Notes: generated from the letters alone by a model not told the origin. Counted from the first letter of the stretch, positions 1 to 5,713 are shown. The stretch: DNA of 6,689 nt from Planctomycetota bacterium (GCA_947455805.1 CANGSN010000174.1:1-6689); one strand, 5' to 3'. A program made the numbers and translations.

Positions 1-1
1 C

Positions 2-2005
2 GTCGCCACGGTGAAGAGCCGGCTGGCGCGCGGCCTCGTCATGCTGCGGGCGCGCCTCGACCGCGCCGACCCGCACGGCCGCAGCTGGCGGCCGGCGCTG
101 CTGTTCGCGTTCGGCCTGCCGTCGAGCCTGCTGGTCCCCTTGCCCATCGGAGCCCTGCTCGTGAGTGCGACCCCCAAGATCCTCGTCGCCGCCGGCGCCG
201 TCTGCGTCGGTGGCTGGCTGTGGCTCGGCCCGTCCGATCCGACGCTGCCGCAGCAGGCGACCGCCGCGAACGGGAACGCGCTCGACGCCGCCTCTCCCGT
301 GCAAGGCACGCCGCAGGCGGACGCGGCCAACGACGCGCGCTCCGCGGCCACGCCGAACCGCGCCGGCCTCGATGCGCTGGCCCATCCGTACATCGTCGAG
401 CTCGAACTGCTCGTCGTCGACGCGCTCGGCCTGCCGGTCGAGGGCTACACGCCGATGCTCGGGCCGGTCGGCTGCGCGCGCAACGCCGCCGATGCGGCGA
501 CCGGTCCCGACGGTCGCGTGACGCTGCGCTGGCCGACGCGGCAACCGCAGGTCACGTTCGATCTCGCCGATCCGCCCGGTCAGGTGCGCCGCATCACGCT
601 GCGCCACGATGCGCCGACGAAGCTGGCGCTGCTCGGCGAACGCAAGGGCGGGGGCATGGTGGTCCGTCTCGCCGGCGGCAGTGGCACCACCGAAGTGGTC
701 GTCGACAGCGGCAAGCTCGATCTGTCGCGCGCGCTCACCAACGACCGCAGGGTTTCGGCCGGCGGGCGCCCGACGATGCGCGAAGGCCTGCACCCGGCAG
801 CGCGCTTCGGCGACGACAGTGCGCGCGTGGTCGAGGAAGCACCGGCGACTCGCGAACTCACGCTCTCGCTCTCGGACGCGATCGGTGGTCGCCTACGCTT
901 CGGGCTCGCCAGCGAGGGAGTCGGCTCTCCGGCCGCCGCCGACGTGCGCGCGATCGCCGGCACCGTCTTCGGCAGCGACGGCAAGCCAGCGGCGAAGCTG
1001 CCGATCGTGCTGCTCGGCAGCGGTCCGCAACCGCTCGAGCAGAAGGAGACGGGCGACGACGGCACGTTCCGTTTCGAAGGCGTCGCCGCCGGGGACTTCA
1101 CGGTGCGCGCGGGCGGCGATGCGCGCGGGCTCGCGACCGCACCGGCGACGACCACGCAAGGCACGACGCCGGTCACGCTGCACCTGCAACTCGGCAGCTG
1201 CGTGCGCGGCAAGGCGCTCACCCCGGACGGCGCACCACTGGCGAAGGCGCTGGTCGAGTGGCGCGCGCTCGACCACGGCTGGGTCGACCAGACGGAGGTC
1301 GGCGACGACGGCGCGTTCGTGTTCGCCAACCTGCCCGGTGGCCCGGGCCAGGTGCTGCTGCTGCCCGCCGACGGCGCCCGCAGCCTGCCGCTGGCGATGG
1401 CGCCGAGCGTGCTGCCCGACAGCGAAGGCCTCGAACTGTGCTTCGACCCGAAGGGGCGCGGCGCGGTCGTCGTCGAACCGATCCGCAGCGCCGACGATCC
1501 GCGGCCGCAGATCCGCGTCGTGCACGCCGACACCGGCCTCGTCGCCGGCATGTTCCCGCCGATCAAGAAGGCGAACGAGAATGGGCAGCAAGCGTCGATC
1601 CAGGTCGCGCAGCCGCGATGGACGATGGCCGGCCTGCCGGCGGGCTTCTACGACGTCGAGCTGCGCCTGCCCGCCGGTGGCGTGCGCGCGCTCGGCCGCC
1701 ACTGGTGCGACGGCAACGGCCCGGTCGACCTCGGCCGCGTCGAGATGCCGCGCCCCGGCGAAGTGCAGTTCGCCGCCGGCAACGAGCTGCTGCCGGCCGA
1801 CGAAGCGCAGCGTGTGCTCGAGATCGTGGCGCTGCGCAGCGACCTCGACGTGCGCGCGGAACTGGCGCCGGTGCCGCTCGATCGGCCGGTGCAGCTGCCG
1901 GCTGGTGACTACGTGCTGCTGTTCCGTCATCGCGACGGCGGCGTGCGCACGCAGCGGTTCGCCGTGCGTCCCGGCGAACGCCGCGACGTGCGCCTCGGCG
2001 GATAG
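2..2005 (+). CDS. ECF sigma factor fused to membrane segment and carboxypeptidase-regulatory-like domains (5' partial)
   Basis: The reading frame is open from the first full codon (base 2), so the gene begins before the window. The first codons read VATVKSRLARGLVMLRARLD, which resembles the end of the region 4.2 DNA-binding helix of ECF sigma-70 factors. The GTG at 11 is therefore an internal valine. A hydrophobic stretch follows (about 98-229); its last part, about 170-229, is a likely transmembrane helix. Next comes an Ala/Pro/Asn-rich linker to about 380, then beta-rich domains: one at 389-625 and two carboxypeptidase regulatory-like (CarboxypepD_reg) repeats at 947-1120 and 1196-1390, each with a GDDGxFxF turn. 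More beta-rich sequence runs to the end, including LPAGDYVLLF. Known: planctomycete ECF factors often carry long C-terminal extensions with a membrane helix. Inferred: the sigma part is cytoplasmic and the C-terminus a periplasmic sensor or anchor, provided there is only one membrane pass. The hydrophobic segment at 98-166 could be a second pass and would reverse that. The ligand is unknown. Confidence 0.75.
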   Translation, partial: VATVKSRLARGLVMLRARLDRADPHGRSWRPALLFAFGLPSSLLVPLPIGALLVSATPKILVAAGAVCVGGWLWLGPSDPTLPQQATAANGNALDAASPVQGTPQADAANDARSAATPNRAGLDALAHPYIVELELLVVDALGLPVEGYTPMLGPVGCARNAADAATGPDGRVTLRWPTRQPQVTFDLADPPGQVRRITLRHDAPTKLALLGERKGGGMVVRLAGGSGTTEVVVDSGKLDLSRALTNDRRVSAGGRPTMREGLHPAARFGDDSARVVEEAPATRELTLSLSDAIGGRLRFGLASEGVGSPAAADVRAIAGTVFGSDGKPAAKLPIVLLGSGPQPLEQKETGDDGTFRFEGVAAGDFTVRAGGDARGLATAPATTTQGTTPVTLHLQLGSCVRGKALTPDGAPLAKALVEWRALDHGWVDQTEVGDDGAFVFANLPGGPGQVLLLPADGARSLPLAMAPSVLPDSEGLELCFDPKGRGAVVVEPIRSADDPRPQIRVVHADTGLVAGMFPPIKKANENGQQASIQVAQPRWTMAGLPAGFYDVELRLPAGGVRALGRHWCDGNGPVDLGRVEMPRPGEVQFAAGNELLPADEAQRVLEIVALRSDLDVRAELAPVPLDRPVQLPAGDYVLLFRHRDGGVRTQRFAVRPGERRDVRLGG

Positions 2006-2015
2006 CGGCGCGCGC
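1987..2015. repeat. 29-bp direct repeat, copy 1, with hairpin over the sigma-fusion stop codon
   Basis: This copy is identical base for base to 2636-2664; one mismatch follows and then three more matches. It holds the last five sense codons (VRLGG) and TAG stop of the sigma-fusion gene plus ten bases beyond. It folds into a stem-loop: 1987-1994 pairs with 2007-2014 (eight pairs, one G-U), with a 12-base loop carrying the stop codon at 2003-2005. There is no T tract after the stem, so an intrinsic terminator role is only possible. The repeat boundaries match the hairpin almost exactly. Confidence 0.9.
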
Positions 2016-2026
2016 TGCCACCTGCC

Positions 2027-2055
2027 TTGTCGCCCCATGCGGACACAGCTAACGT
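2027..2055 (+). promoter_or_regulatory. Promoter of the Uma2 gene, leaderless or nearly so
   Basis: TTGTCG (2027-2032) and TAACGT (2050-2055) lie 17 bases apart, the standard sigma-70 spacing. The -35 matches TTGACA at four of six bases, and the -10 fits TANNNT. Only eight bases separate the -10 from the ATG at 2064, so transcription would begin at or within about two bases of that ATG. No Shine-Dalgarno sequence is present. The arrangement favours the start at 2064 over the in-frame ATG at 2037, which lies upstream of the -10. Confidence 0.55.
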
Positions 2056-2063
2056 CCCTGGCC

Positions 2064-2633
2064 ATGGGCGATGCTCTGCGCGCTGGCTACTACGTGTCCC
2101 CCGAGGCCTACCTCGCGGCGGAACGCCAGCGCACGCAGAAGCACGAGTACCTCGCCGGCGTCGAGTACCTGATGGCCGGCGCGAGTGCGGGCCACAATCG
2201 CATCGCCGGCAACGTCTTCGCGGAGCTGCGCAGCCAACTCGCCGGCAAGCCATGCGAGGCCTTCTCCTCCGACATGAAGGTCCGCATCCGCACCAGCACC
2301 GCCGAGTTCTACTACTACCCCGACGTCACCGTGGACTGCTCCGGAGTCGCCGACGCGGCACTGTTCGCCGAGCAGCCGCGGGTGATCTTCGAGGTGCTCT
2401 CGCCCGACACCGAACGCATCGACCGCGGTGAGAAGCTACGGAACTACCAGGCACTGCCATCGCTCGACGCCTACGTGCTCGTCGAGCAGCACCGCGTCGC
2501 CGTGCTTGTCCACCGTCGCAGCGAAGGCGGCTGGACCCGTGAATTGCTGACGGAGAAGAGCGAGACGCTGTCGCTGCCGACCATCGACTGCTCCCTCTCC
2601 TTGGCAGCGATCTACCAGCGCACCGGGCTGTAG
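2064..2633 (+). CDS. Uma2 family (DUF820) PD-(D/E)XK endonuclease-like protein
   Basis: This 189-residue protein has the usual Uma2 length and layout. Near the N-terminus it has YVSPEAYLAAE and a KHEYLAGVEYLMAGAS segment, followed by HNRIAGNVFAEL. The presumed catalytic positions are D87 in YYYPDVTVD, E110 in FEVLSPDT and probably K124 in DRGEKLRNYQ. A C-terminal strand-helix region (DAYVLVEQ) completes the fold. Family knowledge: Uma2 proteins share the restriction-endonuclease-like fold, are annotated as putative endonucleases, and occur in many scattered copies in cyanobacteria and planctomycetes; their biological substrate is not established. The start at 2064 is chosen from the promoter spacing; ATG 2037 would add nine residues that look unlike the family. 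The gene has its own promoter, is flanked by the 29-bp direct repeat, and has no partner gene such as a methylase or antitoxin nearby. Confidence 0.88.
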   Translation: MGDALRAGYYVSPEAYLAAERQRTQKHEYLAGVEYLMAGASAGHNRIAGNVFAELRSQLAGKPCEAFSSDMKVRIRTSTAEFYYYPDVTVDCSGVADAALFAEQPRVIFEVLSPDTERIDRGEKLRNYQALPSLDAYVLVEQHRVAVLVHRRSEGGWTRELLTEKSETLSLPTIDCSLSLAAIYQRTGL

Positions 2634-2637
2634 CCCG
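2624..2637 (+). terminator. Small hairpin with the Uma2 stop codon in its loop
   Basis: CGGGC (2624-2628) pairs perfectly with GCCCG (2633-2637) across the four-base loop TGTA. The TAG stop (2631-2633) lies mostly in the loop. If C2623 is bulged, CA (2621-2622) pairs with TG (2638-2639), giving seven pairs. It overlaps the start of repeat copy 2, so the two hairpins are mutually exclusive. No T tract follows, and short GC stems like this are common by chance in such DNA. Confidence 0.3.
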
Positions 2638-2664
2638 TGCGCCTCGGCGGATAGCGGCGCGCGC
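2636..2664. repeat. 29-bp direct repeat, copy 2, downstream of Uma2
   Basis: Identical to 1987-2015. It begins two bases after the Uma2 stop codon and keeps the former codon phase: after the TAG, the sequence reads P-V-R-L-G-G-stop in the same frame, echoing the tail of the sigma-fusion gene. It forms the same stem-loop (2636-2643 with 2656-2663). Its 3' part is also half of a perfect 14-base palindrome at 2654-2667, created by a base that differs from the flank of copy 1. The DUF2237 -10 box begins ten bases further on. Confidence 0.9.
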
Positions 2665-2673
2665 CGCCGCGCG

Positions 2674-2679
2674 TAGCAT
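2674..2679 (+). promoter_or_regulatory. -10-like element of the DUF2237 gene, leaderless start
   Basis: TAGCAT fits the TANNNT pattern and ends six bases before the ATG at 2686, so a transcript starting seven bases downstream would begin at the A of the start codon. No -35 match lies at 16-18 bases; the expected place falls inside repeat copy 2. There is no Shine-Dalgarno sequence. Confidence 0.5.
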
Positions 2680-2685
2680 CCCGGC

Positions 2686-3099
2686 ATGAGCAAGTCGGAG
2701 CCTCGCCCTCCCCGCCCCGCGCCACCGAAGCCGAAGCCGCAGAAGAACGTGCTCGGCGGCGAACTGAAGAGCTGCAGCGAACAGCCGATGACCGGCTTCT
2801 TCCGCGACGGCTGCTGCAACACCGGCCCGCACGACACCGGCGCGCACACGGTCTGCGCCGAGCTGACCGCCGAGTTCCTGCAGTTCTCGAAGGACGCCGG
2901 CAACGACCTGTCGACGCCGCGCCCGGAGTTCGCCTTCCCGGGGCTGAATCCGGGCGATCGCTGGTGCCTGTGCGCCGCGCGCTGGGTCGAGGCCTACGAG
3001 GCCGGCGCCGCCCCGCGCGTCGTGCTCGAGTCGACGCACGAACGCACGCTCGAGTATGTGCCGCTGGCGACGCTGCGGCGCTTCGCGATCCCCGGCTGA
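2686..3099 (+). CDS. DUF2237 family protein of unknown function
   Basis: This 137-residue protein matches the DUF2237 family as I know it over nearly its whole length. It starts with NVLGG at residues 21-25, then TGFFRDGCCNTGP (36-48), DTGAHTVCAE (50-59), NDLSTPRPEF (73-82), FPGLNPGDRWCLCA (84-97) and an EAYEAGAAP helix near 102-110. Six cysteines (30, 43, 44, 57, 94, 96) sit in or beside these blocks, which could mean metal binding or redox chemistry, but no function is established. There is no signal peptide or membrane helix, so it is probably cytoplasmic. Residues 1-20 form a Pro/Lys/Arg-rich tail that looks disordered and lies outside the core. The start is fixed by the -10 box six bases upstream. 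Neighbours give no clue to its role. Confidence 0.9.
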   Translation: MSKSEPRPPRPAPPKPKPQKNVLGGELKSCSEQPMTGFFRDGCCNTGPHDTGAHTVCAELTAEFLQFSKDAGNDLSTPRPEFAFPGLNPGDRWCLCAARWVEAYEAGAAPRVVLESTHERTLEYVPLATLRRFAIPG

Positions 3100-3104
3100 T
3101 CGCG
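3084..3104 (+). terminator. Hairpin spanning the DUF2237 stop codon
   Basis: CGCGATC (3084-3090) is perfectly complementary to GATCGCG (3098-3104), with a seven-base loop. The TGA stop at 3097-3099 lies at the loop/arm junction. There is no T tract. The rest of the gap to 3211 holds only the next promoter-like box and no open gene. Confidence 0.35.
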
Positions 3105-3155
3105 GCGGGCGAGGGCACCTTGCGAGCGCGGCCACCCGCGACCGAGGCGGTTCGC

Positions 3156-3161
3156 TACACT
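3156..3161 (+). promoter_or_regulatory. -10-like element upstream of the metalloprotease
   Basis: GC-TACACT has the same GC/CG-TANNNT form as the boxes before the other genes in this window. It lies 50 bases before the ATG at 3212, which predicts a leader of about 43 bases. No good -35 lies at 16-18 bases; a TTGCGA at 3120-3125 is too far away. The leader has no Shine-Dalgarno match. Confidence 0.4.
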
Positions 3162-3211
3162 GTGCGGCCTGCCCCGCTCGTACCGCGGCCTCTCCCTGGG
3201 CCGCCACCACC

Positions 3212-4831
3212 ATGCCTCTCCCACGCCACCCGTTCCTGGCCATCGTTCCTGCGTTGCTGCTCGGCCTCGCCGCGAACGCGCAGTCTCCGGCCCTGCTGAC
3301 GCCGATCGCGAGCCCGCCGGCGAGTTCGCTGGCGTGGCTGACCGGCGAACGCACCGCCAACCCGACCATCGTCGGCAGCACGTTCGTGCAGGTGAACACC
3401 GCGGCGCTGCTGGCGCTGCCGACCCTGGGCCCGGCCCCGCTCGGCACGTTGACGCTCGACCTCGGCGGCACCGCCTTCCTGCTCGACATCGCCCGCGCCG
3501 ACTGGTCGCTCGGCTACCGCACGTTCCGCGGCACCGCGCGCGGTGAAGAGAGCGAAGTGCATCTCTCGCTGGCGGCCGACGGCACCACCGCCGGCTTGAT
3601 CGACGTCGACGGCGGCACCTGGCTGCTGACCGCCGGCGGTGCCCCGGGTGTGCACGCACTGCTGCAGATCGACACGACGCGCGAGCCGGCCAGCAACTCG
3701 TGCGGTGTCGACCACACGCACCTGGTGCGCGGGCCGGTGACGGCAACAGCGGGTCCGGTCGCGAGCCTGTTCCCGAACAGCGATTGCGCGCAGACGACGC
3801 TCGACATCGCCGTGTTCTACACGCCCGAAGCGCGCCTCGACGCCGGCGGGCAGAGCGCGATCGAGACCGTGATCGTCGGCGCCGTCGCGCAAGCGAACGC
3901 CGGCCATCTCGACTCCGGCGCACCGATCGAGTTCCGGCTCGTCCACATGGCGGAGACGAACTACGTCGAGACCGGCAGCGGCGCCGACCTGAGCGCCTTC
4001 CGCGACCCGAGCGACGGGCAGATGGACGAAGTGCACCAGGCGCGCAACGACTACGGCGCCGACCTGATGCACCTCGTCATCAGCCCGAACAGCTCCTCGT
4101 TCTGCGGCATCGGCTACCTGCTCGGCAGCCTGTCGTCGAGCTTCGAGTCGTCGGCATTCGCGGTCACGCGGCGCACGTGCATCAGCAATCGCACGTTCAC
4201 GCACGAGTGCGGCCACAACATGGGTTGCCACCACGACGCAGCGAACGCGGGCGCGGCGATCTTCCCCTACGCCTATGGCTATCGCACGCCGGACAACGCG
4301 CTGCGCACGATCATGGCCTACTCGCCCGGCACGCGGATCAACCGCTGGTCGAGCCCGAACGTCGTCTTCCAGGGCTACACGATGGGTGTCGCCGGCAGCG
4401 CCGACAACGTGCAGACGATCACCGACACCTGCCTCCTGGTGAGCCAGTTCCGCGCCACGGTGGCGCCGCGCTGGTGCGACCTCGCCGGCGGCATCGCCGG
4501 CGCTGCGGGCGTGCCGACGATGACGGGCTCGGGCACGATCAACCAACTGAAGCCGCTGCGCCTGACGATCGAAGGCTACGCGCCCGGCTCGATCGGCATC
4601 CTGCTGGTCGGCGGCAGCGCGATCAACGTGCCGCTGTTCGGCGGCACGCTGGTGCCGTCGCCCGACATCCTGTTGACGTTGATCGGCAGCGGCAGCTCGA
4701 TCCCGTTCGACTGCAGCTGGCTCGCGAACCTGGCGCCCGGCACGCAGGCTTGGCTGCAGTCGGCGTTCCTCGATCCGGCGGCGGTGGAGGGACTGTCGGC
4801 GAGCGATGCCGTGCTGGTCACCGTGCCGTGA
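3212..4831 (+). CDS. Secreted reprolysin-like (M12B-type) zinc metalloprotease
   Basis: This 539-residue protein probably acts as an extracellular or periplasmic zinc endopeptidase. Residues 1-23 form a signal peptide: Arg/His, a hydrophobic core and an A-N-A site, with cleavage likely before Q24. A pro-region to about 189 contains NSCGVDHTH; C164 lies in a CGV motif like the cysteine switch of ADAM and snake-venom proteases. The catalytic domain (about 190-415) begins near DCAQTTLDIAVFYTPEA. It has the full metzincin site HECGHNMGCHHD (zinc ligands H331, H335, H341; catalytic E332) and a Met-turn at M368 (TIMAYSP). Residues 420-539 form a Gly/Leu-rich beta module starting RWCDLAGG, like the C-terminal modules I recall from planctomycete exported proteins; its role is unknown. 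The ATG at 3212 is chosen because it immediately precedes the signal peptide; the longer open frame from 3056 is not homologous-looking. Substrate unknown. Confidence 0.88.
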   Translation: MPLPRHPFLAIVPALLLGLAANAQSPALLTPIASPPASSLAWLTGERTANPTIVGSTFVQVNTAALLALPTLGPAPLGTLTLDLGGTAFLLDIARADWSLGYRTFRGTARGEESEVHLSLAADGTTAGLIDVDGGTWLLTAGGAPGVHALLQIDTTREPASNSCGVDHTHLVRGPVTATAGPVASLFPNSDCAQTTLDIAVFYTPEARLDAGGQSAIETVIVGAVAQANAGHLDSGAPIEFRLVHMAETNYVETGSGADLSAFRDPSDGQMDEVHQARNDYGADLMHLVISPNSSSFCGIGYLLGSLSSSFESSAFAVTRRTCISNRTFTHECGHNMGCHHDAANAGAAIFPYAYGYRTPDNALRTIMAYSPGTRINRWSSPNVVFQGYTMGVAGSADNVQTITDTCLLVSQFRATVAPRWCDLAGGIAGAAGVPTMTGSGTINQLKPLRLTIEGYAPGSIGILLVGGSAINVPLFGGTLVPSPDILLTLIGSGSSIPFDCSWLANLAPGTQAWLQSAFLDPAAVEGLSASDAVLVTVP

Positions 4832-4855
4832 GCGGCGTGCTGCGAGCGCCGCTCA
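4829..4855. terminator. Palindrome shared by two convergent stop codons, possible bidirectional terminator
   Basis: The nine bases 4829-4837 (TGAGCGGCG) are the exact reverse complement of 4847-4855, with a nine-base loop. The outer three bases on each side are the TGA stop codons of the protease (plus strand) and of the PyrK-like gene (minus strand). The hairpin can form in transcripts from either side. No T tract borders it, so Rho-independent release is uncertain; it may instead block readthrough or protect 3' ends. Confidence 0.55.
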
Positions 4856-5644
4856 GCCGTGTTCGTGCACGAGCTCGCAGGCGTCGTAGACCGGCCCTTC
4901 CATGCACGTGCGCGAATACGGCCAGCCCTTGAAGCGCGGCCCCTGCACCTTGACCGTGCAGCCGTTGCAGACGCCGTAGCCGCAGGCCATGTAGGTCTCG
5001 AGGCTGAGGAAGCAGCGCAGGCCGCGCTTGCCGCACAGATCGGCGACCGCGTGCATCATCGGGTCGGGGCCGCAGCAGAAGACCGTCTCGCCGGCCTTCA
5101 CCACGCCCTTCTGCAGCAGGTCGTCGAGCAGCGCCGTGACCCGGCCGTGAAAGCCGTGGCTGCCGTCGTCGGTCGACGCGTGCAGGCGCACGAGCCCGGC
5201 GAAGTCCTCCATGCCGGACAGCATCTCGCGAGTGCGGCCACCGAACAGCAGGCGCAGGTCGCGACCGTTCGCCTTCGCCTGCCGCGCGAGCAGCAGGAAC
5301 GGGGCGAGGCCGACGCCGCCGGCGACGCAGATCGGATCGACCACGTCCTGCGGGAACGGCTGGCCGAGCGGACCGTTCAGCACGATGCCTTCGCCCGGGC
5401 GCGAGGCGCAGAGCGCGCGCGTGCCTTCGCCGACCGGCTTGATCAGGAAGCTGCCCCACGAACCGTCGGCGGCGCGGTCATAGAGCGAGAACGGTCGCGG
5501 CAGCTGCACCGGCCAGCGCTGCTCCGTGCGCAGCATGTAGAACTGTCCCGGCAGCGTGGCGGGGATCGGGCCGTCGACTTCGATGGCGAACGAGCCGCCG
5601 CCGAGGTCGCGGCAGTGGCGCAGGGTGTGGACTCGGGTCTGCAT
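4853..5644 (-). CDS. pyrK: Dihydroorotate dehydrogenase electron-transfer subunit (PyrK type)
   Basis: This 263-residue protein matches the PyrK family, which carries electrons between NAD and the FMN-bearing PyrD catalytic subunit during pyrimidine synthesis in the cytoplasm. In order it shows a ferredoxin-reductase-like FAD barrel with RPFSLY (R50-Y55) and VGEGTRAL; PGEGIVLNGPLG near 83-94; a nucleotide-binding region with AGGVGLAPF (108-116) and CCGPDPMM (190-197); and a C-terminal [2Fe-2S] site with C221, C226, C229 and C247 (CX4CX2CX17C, in ACGYGVCNGC and TCMEGPVYDAC). All expected elements are present. No pyrD or other pyrimidine gene is in the window: upstream is an unrelated phosphoesterase and downstream a convergent protease. 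Related ferredoxin-NADP reductase-like subunits share this layout, so the physiological partner is inferred. A -10 box of its own suggests separate transcription. Confidence 0.85.
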   Translation of the reverse strand: MQTRVHTLRHCRDLGGGSFAIEVDGPIPATLPGQFYMLRTEQRWPVQLPRPFSLYDRAADGSWGSFLIKPVGEGTRALCASRPGEGIVLNGPLGQPFPQDVVDPICVAGGVGLAPFLLLARQAKANGRDLRLLFGGRTREMLSGMEDFAGLVRLHASTDDGSHGFHGRVTALLDDLLQKGVVKAGETVFCCGPDPMMHAVADLCGKRGLRCFLSLETYMACGYGVCNGCTVKVQGPRFKGWPYSRTCMEGPVYDACELVHEHG

Positions 5645-5656
5645 CGCGGGCGGCGG

Positions 5657-5662
5657 AGCATA
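5657..5662 (-). promoter_or_regulatory. -10-like element of the PyrK-like gene
   Basis: Read on the minus strand, GC-TATGCT ends 12 bases before the ATG at 5644, predicting a leader of only about five or six bases and no room for a Shine-Dalgarno sequence. No convincing -35 is seen at 17 bases. The box makes independent transcription plausible despite the preceding gene on the same strand. Confidence 0.45.
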
Positions 5663-5713
5663 GCCGCGGCGGCCCGGGGCACTACCGCGCGGCGACGCCG
5701 GTGCTCGCGACGG

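Larger units (their letters stand above)
2016..2664. other. Candidate inserted cassette: one repeat period containing promoter and Uma2 gene
   Basis: This 649-bp unit runs from just after repeat copy 1 to the end of copy 2. It contains a promoter-like pair (2027-2055), the complete Uma2 gene and one repeat copy. Removing it would leave the sigma-fusion gene intact, followed directly by the DUF2237 promoter and gene. That is what an insertion with target duplication, or a gain by recombination between repeats, would look like. No transposase, integrase or terminal inverted repeat is visible, so the mechanism is unknown and the mobile reading is inference. Confidence 0.4.

Noticed and set aside
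11..13. GTG as the start codon of the sigma-fusion gene
   Set aside because: The frame is open upstream, and the residues before and after it form a sigma region 4.2-like helix; the true start is outside the window.
609..2036. Long in-frame upstream extension of the Uma2 gene
   Set aside because: It is a second frame through the sigma-fusion gene, rich in Arg/Ala/Ser as GC-rich shadow frames are, and has no domain signal. Homology to Uma2 begins only near 2064.
2037..2039. Alternative ATG start for Uma2
   Set aside because: It lies upstream of the TAACGT -10 box and adds nine residues unlike family N-termini; it is kept only as a less likely option.
1987..2664. Integron-style attC gene cassette
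   Set aside because: The repeats are short, lack the GTTRRRY and RYYYAAC core sites, and no integrase is visible.
2654..2667. Perfect 14-base palindrome as an operator for the DUF2237 promoter
   Set aside because: It consists only of G and C and overlaps repeat copy 2; alternating GC palindromes are common here and no regulator is adjacent.
3056..3211. N-terminal extension of the protease
   Set aside because: It overlaps the DUF2237 gene and would bury the clear signal peptide that starts at 3212.
3201..3214. GCCGCCACCACCATG resembles a eukaryotic Kozak context
   Set aside because: All other features are bacterial, and GCC-rich runs are frequent in this composition, so it is coincidence.
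2326..3489. Long minus-strand open frames across genes 2 to 4, and likewise at 893-2065 and 3155-4546
   Set aside because: They are Arg/Ala-rich antisense shadows with no recognisable domains, opposite well-supported genes.
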